This document shows positions 1 through 13,112 of a DNA stretch of 64,000 bases, piece by piece. The notes beneath the pieces were generated by a model that worked only from the letters and a program-made list of their open reading frames with translations, ran no database searches and was not told the origin of the DNA. A program made the translations under genes and the position numbers. The stretch spans positions 57,426,512 to 57,490,511 of the forward strand of contig NC_088301.1 in the NCBI RefSeq assembly GCF_032854445.1. Direction: 5' to 3'. This stretch comes from Liolophura sinensis. Its lineage: Eukaryota; Mollusca; Polyplacophora; Chitonida; Chitonidae. The first letter of the stretch is position 1; each line of letters opens with the position of its first letter.

Positions 1-283
1 AATGTACTTATAGGCTGCTGGTAAGTCTAACATGTTTATTGAACAACAGTTCCGTGAGCAGTAACACTGTGTGGTCACGTTTGCCACTGTTCATAAAAGA
101 GCTACTCCAACTCTGAGATAAATTAGACTGAGATTTCAAACTATTGGAAGGATGCCATGGTTGAGTCTCTCATAGGACATGTACATATTCATGATGTGAC
201 AGTGAAAAAGGCAGAAATTATGTCAAGCAAGGCAAATTTGGAATAGCAAGCAAGATTATCTCCATCCTTATGATTTAACCCTT

Positions 284-294
284 TTTATTTTATT
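284..294 (-). terminator. Candidate poly(A) signal of the ASB-like gene
   Basis: Read on the minus strand, two overlapping AATAAA hexamers lie about 165 nt past the stop codon. They sit in an A-rich stretch, so they may be chance; no cDNA evidence is available. Confidence 0.3.
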
Positions 295-456
295 TTTTTT
301 TTTAATGCACAGGCTTTAGAAGTGGAGTAGCTCTTTCACCACACACAAAGACGGTGTTGTTAACATTTCTGTTCACCTCATATATAATGTCAAACCAGTT
401 TCAATTTGACTGACTAGGTTTTTGAAAACTAAGCAGTTCTATCTGGCTGCACAAGG

Positions 457-3400
457 TCAGTACTCATCAATTGGAAGGCCCTTTATATCCAGATCGGCAA
501 GCATAAGGTCCTCTTTCAGCTGACGTGGAAGACAGAGCTGCTTGATCTTGGGAATGGGGTGCTCCCCGATGTGTCTCCTGATGACCACTCGGCACTGCTG
601 CTGGAGGGTGCTGGGATTACGGGACAGTGCGGTCAGATACTGACAGAACCCTTTGTAACCACTCAGCTGCTTTGGCAGCTCACCAGTTTTCTGAAAGGAA
701 TCATTGGTCACACGATTAACAACACGATTCTCCAAACATTCCAATATTCACTGTACTATGAGCTATAATACACACTAAGACAATATTATTTATTTGACTG
801 ATGTCTTACCCTGTACTCAGCAACGAGCATTATGGTGAGAGGAAACTTGGCAGAGCCCATGGGAACCCACAACCATCTGTATGAGATGGACTTCTCATTG
901 CAGCAGGCTGGCAGATAATTTTCTAAAGATGTTTACTTTTCTCACAAAAAAAAGTTACATTTGTGTTGTAACACTTCACATGATGGCATTTAGCACTTTT
1001 ATACAATGTATAAACCATTTAACAGCTCAGTTTAGTAAAGAGTATCAGGGGAAAAAAATTTCAGATCTTTTAAAAAAAATATATATATATATCAATTTTA
1101 ATGAGAAAATGCCAAGGTTAAAGAATACAATAATAAACTTCAGAAAATGTACATGAAATATGTGACTGTCTCAAGAAAATTAAGGTACACTAAAATGTTT
1201 CCACACATCACATTGGTACCTGAAGGGCTGGCACCGAGATATCATACTGGTGGGGTTATTTCAGTTTACAATTTACATTCTAAAAAAGGAAACAGCTATG
1301 GAAGTCTCCATGAACAGTTGAAATACTTCGACCTACATGTACCACACATCTCTTTATCATACTGATTCACCAAACAGGCACTTGTTTTTATGTAATATTA
1401 GTATGGGATCATTCATCAATAATTTGCCTTCAACTCCCTTGTGAAGTTTAGGCTTTGATGCCACAGTGTTGACAGTTTTTTGACACTGGCACTTAAAAAC
1501 ACCAATAACATCCATTTTTACTTTGTTCACTCCTTATCCAGACTTTACATATCACGGAGCCTCAAAGGTCCATACACGACACACTGCTGCTCATGTGGTT
1601 AGAGTCAAAGACATCATCTCCAGACTGAAATATGTAAATACTTTAACTCTTCTCAAATTCGTGACACATATTAGTACTGTTGAAAGTAGGCTAGTACATT
1701 TCTTTATCAGCCTTTTGGAAAAGTCAAGACATCAGTATGTTGTTCAGTAGGTGGTCTAACCACAAAGGAAAAAAACTCAATATTCCTGGTAGAATTACAT
1801 CTATATTGCCTAAAATGATCAGACCAGATGTCCCAAAATTTATAAGATATAGGGTAAGGCCCTTATTAGTACTGATGCACTCTCATCATCACCTACATGT
1901 AAGCTAAATGTACAACCCAATGAAGAACAATCCCATGTCGATAATATGAATAAACAAGCTCCTCTTTGGTGTTTCGAAATGATAAATTCTACCACTATTG
2001 AGAAAATGATATATATAAACTCAGATGTCTGACTATATATATAAATGTATTCGGCAACATGCTTTTTTTTTCTGAGAAATGCATATTAATCCTGCAAAGG
2101 TCAGGCAGAATTTGCTTGGAACAGCCCACAGCTGCAGTAATGGCTGTCCTTGGACATCTTCTTCTGAAGTAATAGTAGGTGTTCAAACCAGGTGTGTAAA
2201 CTAGTGTAAACCAGGTAAATGGACAATCAATACACAACTCACCTTATTCCTGTAGGTAAGTTTCGCACCTGCAACTATGAGGAAATGCACAACAAGTAGA
2301 AGGCCACTGGATGCTGCTAAGTACATGGGTGTAACTCCCCAGTTGTCCGAACAATTCACATCTGCTCCATGCTGAAAGAAATAGGTTTCCATACACATGT
2401 ATCTAAACACAAATATGTGATTCAAGGTAATAAAAGCTTGGGGAGGAACTAACAAAGCTCTTGACATAAAGCTTAATCATCCACATAAGTAACAGTTGCA
2501 ATAAAACATGAAAACCCATAGGGCCGACAACTTGATCTGCACTTTAGAATATATGTAACAATTCTGAATTTTTGACCCAAAATGAAACTGTGTATTAAAA
2601 AGACTGTACCAAAGGTTGATCATAAATTTTTGAATTAAGGTATTTATAATCAATTTTCTGTATTGATCTTGTAATATCCAACTTAAGCACTTTCAGAAAA
2701 TACACTCGTGTGATTCATTTGTGATTCATTTTTTGGCTTATTAGTATTTCCAATTCAACTCAAAATGCTAAAGTTAGTTTGTGTATAAAAATCATTGAGC
2801 ATTCCCATATATGCTTGTAGAAACTCACTTAGCAAAGTTTGTACAAAATGGGTGAGCATGGATCCCAGGAGGATGTACAAAAACAAAACCAACAATTCAT
2901 TTTCATATGTAAATTCCCATTTTTAATCACGCAATATGCGCATTTTAATTATATACAAGATATATACGATTTCTCTGATGGTACCTTTATCAGAAGGGCA
3001 GCACAATCTGGGTATATACTGACAACAGTGTGCAGTGGAGTGCCCCCATGACAACAGCGGGTGTTGACAATGGCACCAAATTTCAGCAGCTCTTCCATAC
3101 AAGATTTGTGGCCCTTGTATGCTGCCCAGTACAAGGGCGTCTTCCCATAGTAGTCTTTCTTGTTTAGGTTGACCGTCCCTGCAACAGAATCAATCTATAT
3201 TTACTTTCATCATAAAACACTGAAAACATTAAGACTACCATACTCAATCTTACAACCCCAAGCATCACTAAAAATACAATCAGTTGAGTAATTTTGTAAA
3301 CAGTTTTTAAAAATATACACAGTATAAATCCAGAAACTTCATCTAAACACTGTCTGCATCTGTTTTGTACCAAAATTTAAGCTTTCTCCCCATCATAAAG

Positions 3401-6196
3401 TCACTCTCACTGTAAGTGTCAGAAGCAGTTTTGCTACTGTTCCAAGATAGCTGAGTGCTAAACATGCAGAGCCATCTACTTAATACCACTGAATGGGTTG
3501 TCTTCTTTACCCAAACTCTAAATAACACAATGGCTTCATGAAAAACATAGATCTTCCTTGAGTAGAACACAGAATCACTACTTCGACACAAGTACATGTA
3601 ATAAATGTGAACATGATACTGCTCTAACTAAAACCCCACGGGCTCTAAAGTTTATTAAAAATTGGGTTCACCCGACCCAAAAACATGCAGGGATACATGT
3701 ACATTATTGTCAGCATGCAATATTGGATCTACGAGCATGTGACTGACAAAACAAACATTTATATATACCAGTCATCAACCAGAATGGACATTCCAGGTCA
3801 ATAATATTAAGGCCTATTCCCAAAATGATGTTAAACACAAACCAACAAAGAAAGTTTATAAAGTATGAAATTAGGATGGAATCCTGCAAAGAGAAGCAGT
3901 CAACAGTTTTCAGTGAAGTTGGAAAAACACAAGGCTCTAGGCAAATGACTCTTTCTTGGGTCAGAGGGAAAAGTTGAGCCGAAGTCTTGATGTTTATCTT
4001 AAGCTTTCTTTCTAACAATATGGGCCAACGACCAAACAATATGTGGCTTTCACTAAAAATACACAGGGCTTTATTTTTGACAGGAATTTGATTCTCCCCA
4101 TGACTCTCGCAAAGCAAATTTACGGGAATCTCACTGCTTGCATTCCTGTAAGAAAGTCACAAAATAATTTCAAAATGATCAATTGTTTTCAAATTTCCAA
4201 TTCATAACTATGCCTTCTCTCAAGAAGTGAACATGCGACCATAACCATTGCCATAATGTTCGACTTTTGTTCAACTTTTTTACACATTATTTCGAATGTA
4301 CGTTGTTGTTCTTCGCCATGATAACTTTCAAAACACTAGAACATCTATACTGACAAACCAAGATCAAAATAAACTCTGAACTAATTTGGAAACTTTGAAA
4401 CTTCTTGAAATTTGAAAATAAGGGCAATAAAAAAATAAAAGTGGTTTCTAGTGAATGTCGCTATGATGCAGGTGAGCTTCTAACAAATTGTCAGAAATGC
4501 CACCTGTGTTCAACAACGCAATGGCCATTTGTCAGCTACAGCAGTGGTAGCAGTTTAGTTACAGAGGACAATTAAAACCGAAACATATCTAAAACTAATG
4601 AGAAAATTGCAATGAAATGAACATGGAACTATGAAAATATTTTGTTAGCTATTAAGCAGCAATGAAACACTGGAAGCGAAGGGAATTTGGAGGACTTTAA
4701 ACAGTTTGCTTGTATATTTGATCGCATCTACACCCGAGTTTTGGAACTAAAGGAAAGATTTTATTGTGGCGTGCTACTGTCAAATGTCACAGCAATGTAG
4801 CAAATCCATTACAAATGTCAACAACTCAATCAGCTACAGCTGACTTCGGTAGCTGAAAGCTTCGGTCTAAGGATGGTTTATAATTTACTAACAGGGCCCA
4901 TGTGGAGAATCTCTTGCCCCTCAACATCTTACCCAATATTAAAAGTTCATAGCTGATTTCTGGGTTACATACCTATAGTACCTGAACTTCTTTAAAAGAA
5001 CTGTTCATGTCATCAGTAACAAGTCATCATGTAATTCTTTGAACAAACATAATAATAAACTACACATATCAGATCAACCTACAATGTTAAAACTTTAATG
5101 GCATGGTCTTCTTTTTTATCATGAAAGGACTTAAAAAATTGGGTAAGGGCCAATTGATTTCCAAGTCAACTGGACTTGCTGGCCTCTTGATTTGTGGGGC
5201 TTATTTCTACCCCTGTATAGTGATATTTATGTCACCCGAAATCCCCAAAACTGTTTGATTTTATGTACAACTTATTAAATCTTGGAATAATTGCATAATT
5301 TGTTGTTTGACCTAGAATCTGGTGGATTCCTGTAAAGCAAACCTATGGGAATCCATTTAGACTCCAGTAAAGAATTATGAAAATAAAGGCCCGATACATG
5401 TAGGAACACACAAAGGATGACTTAAATGGAGTGATACAAGCACTTCAGTGCAATCTCACCTTTCACCAGGTGAAAGCATAGCAAGTTGGTAGTTAGATTG
5501 TTAGGGCTAGCCCTAGAATTGTGCTATGGTTAGGTGGGACCTCAGAAAATGAATGATGTCAGTCCCAGAGTTAAAGCAGCATAAGCTAGTTCAAGACCTA
5601 GCTTTAGGACAGACTTTAATTTTGCAAACTTATTTGGAAAGCCTAGATTAAACCTTATGGAGATAATTTTAAAATCTTGGCCGCACTTAAATACAATAGA
5701 CAACTTCAGCAAACCCTGAAAACCATGGACTTTATTCAAGATCTCTCAACATTTCTGTGACTGTGAACATTTTCTTTTACATACTCTTGCTGAGAAAATA
5801 TATTTTTTGTTGTTGTAACATAACCTACACACCGTATGCTTTCACAGACAAGGTCCTATTTCTCACAGTTTTCATACTGGCCGAAACTGAATTCAATAAT
5901 TATACATCAATATCCCATAATAATTGTGAGTTAATTTTTTCATAATTTAAACATCTGAATTTACAGGTGACAATATCATCTCAATGAATCAGCTTCTTTT
6001 GCAACTTACCCGACTTGTGCAGAATTTCTTGTATCCACCGCACATTGCCATGGCTAGCTGCATAGTGTAGGTCGGTCCAGTTGTGGTTGTAGCTGGGTGG
6101 AGACAAGTTATAGCACCTGGATTTGTATTTACCTGGTGGCTTTTGAAGAGATAGCTGGTGATCAAACCAGTTTAAATTACTCGACTTAGCCCCCAT
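457..6196 (-). CDS. Ankyrin-repeat and SOCS-box protein (ASB-like), 4 coding exons, 247 aa
   Basis: Exons on the minus strand are 6196-6010, 3178-2985, 2371-2243 and 690-457 (stop at 459-457). All junctions are GT/AG and the phases fit, giving 247 residues. Four ankyrin repeats lie at about residues 40-70, 72-101, 105-133 and 137-166; TPLYWAA, TPLHTVV and TPMYLAA are the helix starts. Splicing restores continuous repeats (LLIK joins HGADVN). The C-terminal SOCS box (about 196-236) has a BC-box, T198-L199-x3-C203-x3-I207, expected to bind Elongin B/C. A Cullin-5-like segment follows, but reads LCLP where LPxP is usual. Family knowledge: ASB proteins present substrates to Cullin-5 ubiquitin ligases in the cytosol. 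The ATG at 6196-6194 is the first in frame after an acceptor (TTTTTGCAG), so a non-coding 5' exon is likely upstream but was not located. The tail resembles ASB8; that assignment is weak. Confidence 0.88.
784..882 (-). mobile_element. SINE family A, 3' part only
   Basis: Diverged copy of the SINE seen complete at 49459-49710. It has the TTATTT-type tail, the segment corresponding to ACTCAGCAACGAGCATTATG and the 'GGCAGAGCCCATGGG' region. The tRNA-derived head is absent. It lies just upstream of the last ASB-like exon, within the intron. Confidence 0.6.
1755..1845. repeat. Dispersed repeat X, copy 1
   Basis: Shares an ordered series of blocks with 16280-16375: ACCA, GGAAAAAA, 'CCTGGTA.AATTACA', 'TATA.TGCCT' and 'AGATGTCCCAAA'. 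No coding potential or element ends are visible. It lies in the last intron of the ASB-like gene. Confidence 0.4.
3725..3945 (+). repeat. Dispersed repeat Y, copy with a single 30-bp unit
   Basis: Matches 28505-29020 in order: 'GACAAAACAAACATTTATATATACCAG', then one copy of the ATACCAG..GTCAACCA unit, 'TTCCAGGTCA', 'TTTAACACAAAC', 'CCAAAGAA', and 'CAGTCA.CAGTTTTCA.TGA.GTTGGAAA'. It lies in an intron of the ASB-like gene. The other copy has this same unit expanded into a minisatellite. Confidence 0.6.
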
Positions 6197-8314
6197 CGCT
6201 TCAGGGTCAGGACTGCAAAAAGGCACTCACTTGCTCGTTCATCCTAAGCTGTTACACAAATGCAAAAGATAAGCAAATATAAGTCTGTTTAAGACACCTT
6301 TTCAACAACTGTCTGTAGCAAATCCTCTTGTGCCAGTAAACAGTTTGTGGGTTGCCCATTGCAAGCTTATCACAGGGTTTTACAACAAAATAGACTTCTT
6401 AATTATACTGAATAAGAGAACTCATTATTTGTGACACTTATAATGCATCACAAGGATAACGATGTTGTCTTGATTTCAAAGCTTATTCTGGAGTGAAGCA
6501 GAAGTATAAAGTACCACATATGCTTAAAAAGACAATAAAGTGACACTCTAATGGTGAGCTAAAGTGCTAAAGTTAAAAAGAGTTTGCATAATGTCGTTCC
6601 AAGCTACACATATAGCATGCCACTGGCAGCTGACATATTTTGGAATTATCATGCTGGGAAGAAAAGGAGGCGATGGAAGGTGTAAGTCATCCGATTTAAG
6701 CCCATGACAAGTAGGTTTTGATATGCATTTTCATTTCAGCGACTTAATCGCTGGGAGGCTCTGCTAAAATACAGATATTTTACAGTAGCATCAAAGTCGA
6801 CTGACCAGTAAATTACCTAATATTAAAAGTTCACAGGTCATTCTTTGTCTGAACCACATGAGCAACTAGTTTAACTCTATACAGTGAGTGGTTTGTACAG
6901 TAGGGCAATGTTTATGAAATAATGAAACATTGTAATCTGCCTTACCCTATTTTTTTGCATCACCGATTTTTGGGTATGATTCTCTGTTTCAGAAATTGTA
7001 AGCTGTATATACATTGTAAAAATTACATGTACCTCTATGGGGCTAAGTTTATGTCAAACATCAGTATGTAAGGGGGCAGCACACTGAGAACCGAGGAGTA
7101 CAAGGTAAGACGCTGCTTGCATATACCGGTATATAGGGCCATCTTAGTGTAGAAACAGTAGCCGGCAAAATAAAAACTCAAAAAGTCTGCAAAAAGATGA
7201 GCACAAATCGGGTTCTGCAAATATGCTTACAGGCCTGCTCAAGCCTTTCCACTTTCTTAAATGTTTATTAACATATGAATTACTATTTCATAATACTTGT
7301 TCCAAATTTTACTGCTGATTTTCTGTCATTTGCTGCATTCTCACTAGGTATGATACGGATATATAGTTCAGTGCGTCCCTATGCGTTCAGCTTTGTTCTC
7401 TAGGTCTGGGGTCTATTTTTAACTTTAGTGCAGAGCAGCAAGTGATTGCTTGCATATATGTTAAATACCTAGAAGAAATGGGAAACTATTAAATCCTAGA
7501 AATATGTATTCTCCAGAATAAGCTTGAAAGCTTGCAAGCAGTGTTTAGAGTAAAACCAAAGAAGATAATGTAAAGCCTTAGACCAATAGTACCTGTCATC
7601 ATGTATACGCAGAGTACGATTCTTGCAACAACAACAGCATCACATCAGGCCGTACTTTCGTTTTTGTGCGTCTCAGGAAGCAATGCAACGATTCGTACGC
7701 ACATTTGTGGTAAAAAGGCTAACAATAACTCATTGGTTAAACAACTGCACAATACTCACCCTTTGTAACTAAATGACCTCTTACAAATAACGAAATAATA
7801 ACATATTTTTTGTTTGGGCCATCCACCGGAAGTTCACACAACTTCCGAGAAACCCAGACATTGGCAAGGTACGAGTCTGTTTATTTTATTCGGAGAAGTC
7901 GCGGGCAAGTTGAAATATCAGTATTCACAGCCGACGACTGACATATACATGTAGGCGTAAACATCTTAAATTTGTTGTCCGCTTGAGAGCAGCTGACAGT
8001 AATGTACTTTGGAATTCGTTACGAATAAACTGTACAAGCAGTCATATTTTTTTTCTGGAATCTTGGTTGTAATCGAATCCATTTACTTACTGAACATCAT
8101 AAATTAATCAAGCTGTGACATTTAATGGAGTAGCAGAGAACCAAGTTAGGCACCAATATTTTGGTGCAAATTGAAAATCGACACTTCAGCATCATGGTTC
8201 TTTTTTGCTGTCACATTACTGGTAGGTCTAGGCCTATATATGTCATGTAATATGTCTGCATTCAGAGCGTGCAAAATGTTCCATATATTATAAGCCTAAT
8301 TAACCCAAACTGCA

Positions 8315-8630
8315 GTGAGTGAGTGAGTGCTTGGGGTTTAACGTCGTACTTAACAATTTTTCAGTCATATGACGATGAAGGGATCCTTAGAGTGCATGTA
8401 ATGTGCCTCCTTGTTGCGGGACGGGTTTCCCCCGCTCTAGTGCTGCTTTACTGAGGCGCTTTACCGAAGGCAAGTAAGCCGCTCCGCCTGTGCCTTTATA
8501 CTGATACGGGTCCACCATGTTACAACTTCCTCTTTTAAGGTCTTAGGTGTGACTCGACCCAGGATTGACCCTGGATTTACCGCTCCCGAAGCGGACGCTC
8601 TACCAGCTCTGCTACGTGCTGTGCTACTCT
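8315..8630 (-). mobile_element. tRNA-derived SINE (family B)
   Basis: On the minus strand it starts with a tRNA-like head: A-box-like GAGCTGGTAGAGCGTCCG, then an anticodon-arm-like CTTCGGGAG and a B-box-like GGGTCGAGTC. A unique body of about 220 bp follows, ending in the segment antiparallel to GTGAGTGAGTGCTTGGGGTT. The body differs from family A. No clear target duplication was seen. Confidence 0.65.
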
Positions 8631-9805
8631 AAAAAGATTTTTGGCGAAAAACAAAACAGGTGCCGTAAGTTATTTAAAGTAAATATTTTTTGTGTTATTT
8701 TTATGTTATTAGCTCTGTTATAAAGACCAACGTGAAAAGAAAAGGCTTTAATAAAAAGATCGAGCGGGGGAACGTTATCACATGTTTGGGCGGGCGGGGG
8801 GGGGGGGGGAGCTGATACAGCGGAAGTAGTGTCCCTAATTATTATGCCTTAGCCTCCCCATTTTATTTCAGGTGTGGGGGGGGGGTGTCTTCAGCGCCAC
8901 CCCCGTTTTCGCCTCCTATGGTTAAGTAATATATAATGACATAATAACACGTAAGGGACATCATCAGTCATGTACTTGAGCCCGTGTGTATATTACAGTA
9001 GGCCCTACTTCACTCGCCACAGCTAGCAGACGCTGAAGAGAAAGCTATCATACAGGGAAATGAAAAACATTTAACAATATTTTTAAAAACACGGTTGAAA
9101 ACCTGAAATTATAGTTTGCTGGACAACAGAACAGTCTGCAGTTTTGGACAAAGGGCCTATACCGGTAGGCCCACTGTAACTTAGTGTTAGTCTTAACCTT
9201 TTCAACCACTGAAGCTTTCAGTGGAATTTATGGGTAATGTTAAGTTGAAAATGACGATAAAAATTATTTGTTCGTGTTCTTACTGATGCAAGCTTCATAA
9301 AACTGCAAATTATTTCTCTACATCCCTTACTTCTCTCAAAATGGCTGTTGAAGAATTAGGGTAGGCCCATTGCTATGTAGAGACCGTGAGGAAGAGTTTT
9401 ATAGGCCTGTATTATTAAGATGATATTTTTTATTCAGTGTCTGCATGAGTAAAGCAGCGGACACTGGCGAAGAAAACAAACAAATATCCAGATACTCTGG
9501 ACCTCTGATGTACAAAATTCTTGGGTTTTCCAAGGAAATGTACGAGTGTGTACTCGCCACAACTTTTAGGTCGAGTGATGGCGATGTGTGGAAATAGAAG
9601 TCTGCACACTGAGTAGAATATGACAGACTTTGAGAGACAGACATAAGCTTCTTTGATATACAATATGTAAATATTGGAAATATCGATCGCATTCCTGTAA
9701 GTTTAACATCTGCATGTACTAAGAGTACTGAGTCTTTCCATCTGTTAGCACAGAGTTGGGTACCGTAACTCTCATCGAACTAGTCAGAACACCCTGTTAG
9801 CACGT

Positions 9806-9837
9806 AGGGCTGTGATTACGTATACTATCACAGCCCT
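9806..9837. repeat. Short perfect inverted repeat
   Basis: AGGGCTGTGAT at 9806-9816 and its exact reverse complement at 9827-9837 flank a 10-base loop. Function unknown; could be chance or the remnant of a small foldback. Confidence 0.4.
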
Positions 9838-12800
9838 GTCTTGTGCCATAAGCTTTATATCAAATAATTTGTCCGCCCGTAGTCACAGTCGTCTCAGCTA
9901 TCAATTCCAGGTAGGTGTTACCACGTGTCATCACGCGTAAATCCGCACATGAAACTAAAGTGGAAACTGGAATAATTTTGACTAAAACTGCCATGGTTGA
10001 ATGCATACTCCTCAGAGTGAGGAGAATCGTGTATACAATTACCACTGCTAGTATTAGGCAGGTTAGACCTTTTGACACGCATGCCAGTTATTTAGGATCA
10101 GTCTCACCAGTATTGACCTAGAGGGAACCAAAATTAACATTGATCTCTAAAAACATTTCTCAAATAAATTAAACAAAATTGAAGAAAAGAATAAGCAAGT
10201 ACAAAATATACTAAAAGTGTCAGTAGGTGTCAGGAAGGACCAAGAGCAACCAAATGATTTTCTCAACTACGAGTACGGACAAACACTTTTTATCCGCCCC
10301 AACATCAATGTGTGATGGACAGTGCGTAGAGCAGGTACGGATATACAACAGGTAGCATTGTTATCATCAGAGCCGTTATCCTTTAGGATGAAGAGACGGC
10401 CAGTCAGAGCAACCTCTACATGAATACCCTCTATACATAATGCACGTTCAAGCTAGCAGCATTGGCTTCAATGTATACCTTCAATCATATTGTATGGATT
10501 CTCTATGTGTTCTATATATATGGCCCATAAATGTTGCTATGGTAAAATACACATTTTTGAATTATTTCTGGACTCTAAAGTTTGTAAACTGATTTCAGGT
10601 AAATGTAATTGTTGTTGTATAGAGAAGTGAACAGAGAATGTTTGATATTTTTGACAAAGATTACAGTTGTCCCTACTGTTATTTGTCACCCACTTCCAGA
10701 AATACCTAGGCTTACAGGGATGCGTACGTGGCGCCTGCAGACTGACTAGTATTGTTGTTGGATCCCTGGCATTAAGGTAGAGGGTGTTTAGGTAGAGGGC
10801 GTTTTTGCGAGGGGGCTTTTTGAACTGATCCCCTCTCATCAAGCTGGTTCAATTAAATTAAACGTTGAGATTGTTGAAAATAGACCTCAGCATTTACTTT
10901 AGTTGAACTATCATTGAGCAGCACGTGTTGGGAGAGTTACAGAGAAAATGTGTCAGATTGACAGTATAAAATATTTACCTTTGTTCACACTCGTATTAAG
11001 TCTTATCCAGGAGGGTAGTTCTTTTTTGTCAGTTTGTGTTATTGAAGTGGATGGACTATTTTTGGTTAGGCCAACCTCAGCAAAGGTTAGTTAAATTGTA
11101 GAAACATGCGATTGCGTCTGACATCGATTTATGCTAGGGAAGATTTAATTCACGTGTGAACACCGGTAAATGTTTCTTACCGGTACCGTCAGTCCGACAC
11201 ATTTGTGGCTATTTCACTACATAAGTCGCGCACCCACATTGATGGATAAGAGTTAACTCATTCTTCAATTAGCGATCTGTGCAATGTCTGTCATTTTTTT
11301 TTGTCTGTTTTTAACTGAAGGGTCTCCTAATCTTCAAATTTATATTTGACCATATAGCAACAGGCCATTGTCGCCAATTGCGAATGAAAATTTGGATTGG
11401 CGATAAAATCAGGGAAATGGCGAAAGTTTCTGGTGACAAAATTATTTAATCGAGAATATATACTGGCTATTGAAGAGGTGAAAATTGCGACAGTGTGAAG
11501 ACTCGCAATGCACATGGCCATGTGTTGTTCTTTTTTCTAACGGAAATAATGGGTTGGTACGCGTCATCACAGTTTCGTATAAACCACGTGTGCTTATTTC
11601 ATTTGTTTAAACAAGCATCACATCCGTTTTTTTTTAAATTATTAAAAAAAAGAAACGCTAACAGAGCTTCCGGTGGAGCTTGCCATTGTCGCAAATTTAG
11701 AACAATCTTTGGAAATGGTGGTAAAATTCTAAAATATGCGAATGTTTTTGGTGATGAATTTATTTACAAAGAAAATGGACAAACGTTATACACAAAATAC
11801 CCGGCGCAGTTCTCCTAGTACTTTTCAGGCATGAAAGTTTCTGTGCTTTTGTGCGTATTTTCGCTATATTTCTGATGAAGCAAATTATTTACTTTTATTT
11901 CAAAAGGCTTCATTTCAGCGAAACAACAACAACACCGTCACGGCGATTTTAATTGACAGAAATCTACAAAGAGGGCTCCGCATTTTGGGAAGTTGACTTA
12001 CATTAGATAACGCTTGAAAATCATTTTTGTTAGCTATCAAAAAATCATGGAATTTTTGAGGATGTTTTTCATAGCCAAATCTAAAGAAAACAAAAATAAA
12101 TTAAAGAAAATGACTATAAAGGGAGATAAATATAGGTAGTGTTAGACGTGAAAATGAAGTTGAACTAAATTTATAGATTTATTTTGTAACAGATTTTACA
12201 GATAGAGGAAATTGCATTTTACTAGGATCCAACAGAGATTAATTGAAAAAAGGTTTGATTTTTTTCTCAAAACAACAAAAACACTCTGCCATTATTTTGA
12301 GGGCAATTGTTCTAAATGTGGCATGCGAATAACTCCAGATATAGCTAGAAGAGACCAAACTGATTCTAACCAAGGCAGATAAAAGCAAATTACAGATGGA
12401 GACCACCAAGAGTCATAGATACTGCTCCCATTCAGCCATTTGAAGATCACAAGGATTGTCAGGGGCACTAAGAAAGTATGGCTAAAGGAAAATTGCATTG
12501 GCTACAAAATCTGATGAGCGGGTAAAGTAACTGGCTAAAAAAAATACTGACCCAGAGGAAGCCCTGTAACAACAGCGGAAAGCTCAATATGATTCTTATC
12601 AAACAGTAGCTGTAAAAAGCTTGATAATGAATATTGACCTACATGTAATTATGTAGGCCTTAAGACTAAAACATGCAGATACGCCTTTCTTTTCAGCTTC
12701 TGTGTAATGATCACGTAGATTACAATAATCCTCACATGTACTAAGATATATAAATGGCATAAGCATGAAACTTCAAACGATTGATTTAACACTGCAGAAA

Positions 12801-13112
12801 TTCCCCAAATTGTATGTAGAGTGCCCAGAAAAGATTTGTTTTGAAGGATTGGTGGCTCTGTGCAAAATAAGGAGAAAGAGAGTCAGATGTCCCATTGATT
12901 CATTCACTTCTACTGATGTTTTGGAGTGCTTGTTAAACTTAGATTTCTGAATTTAAAGTCATACGTTGCCATTGCTGTGGTAACTTGGAAAAAACTATCT
13001 ACCGTAAAACATGCCTGTGCTGTAATAAAGAGCTTTACAGCTCCTTACCCTTTACAAGAAATTTCTGTGCCTAGTATATCGCCCTTGGTTTCACAGTGAC
13101 AGCTGCTCAGAA

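Larger units (their letters stand above)
6197..13112. other. Divergent intergenic region between the ASB-like and SLC37-like genes
   Basis: About 6.9 kb between the two starts. It should contain the 5' non-coding exon(s) and promoters of both genes, none of which I could place. Seen inside: a SINE (8315-8630), a 14-G run at 8796-8809, a short hairpin (9806-9837), and two diverged direct copies of a GCCATTGTCGC-led segment at about 11362-11455 and 11681-11775. No reading frame here has a recognisable domain. Confidence 0.5.
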
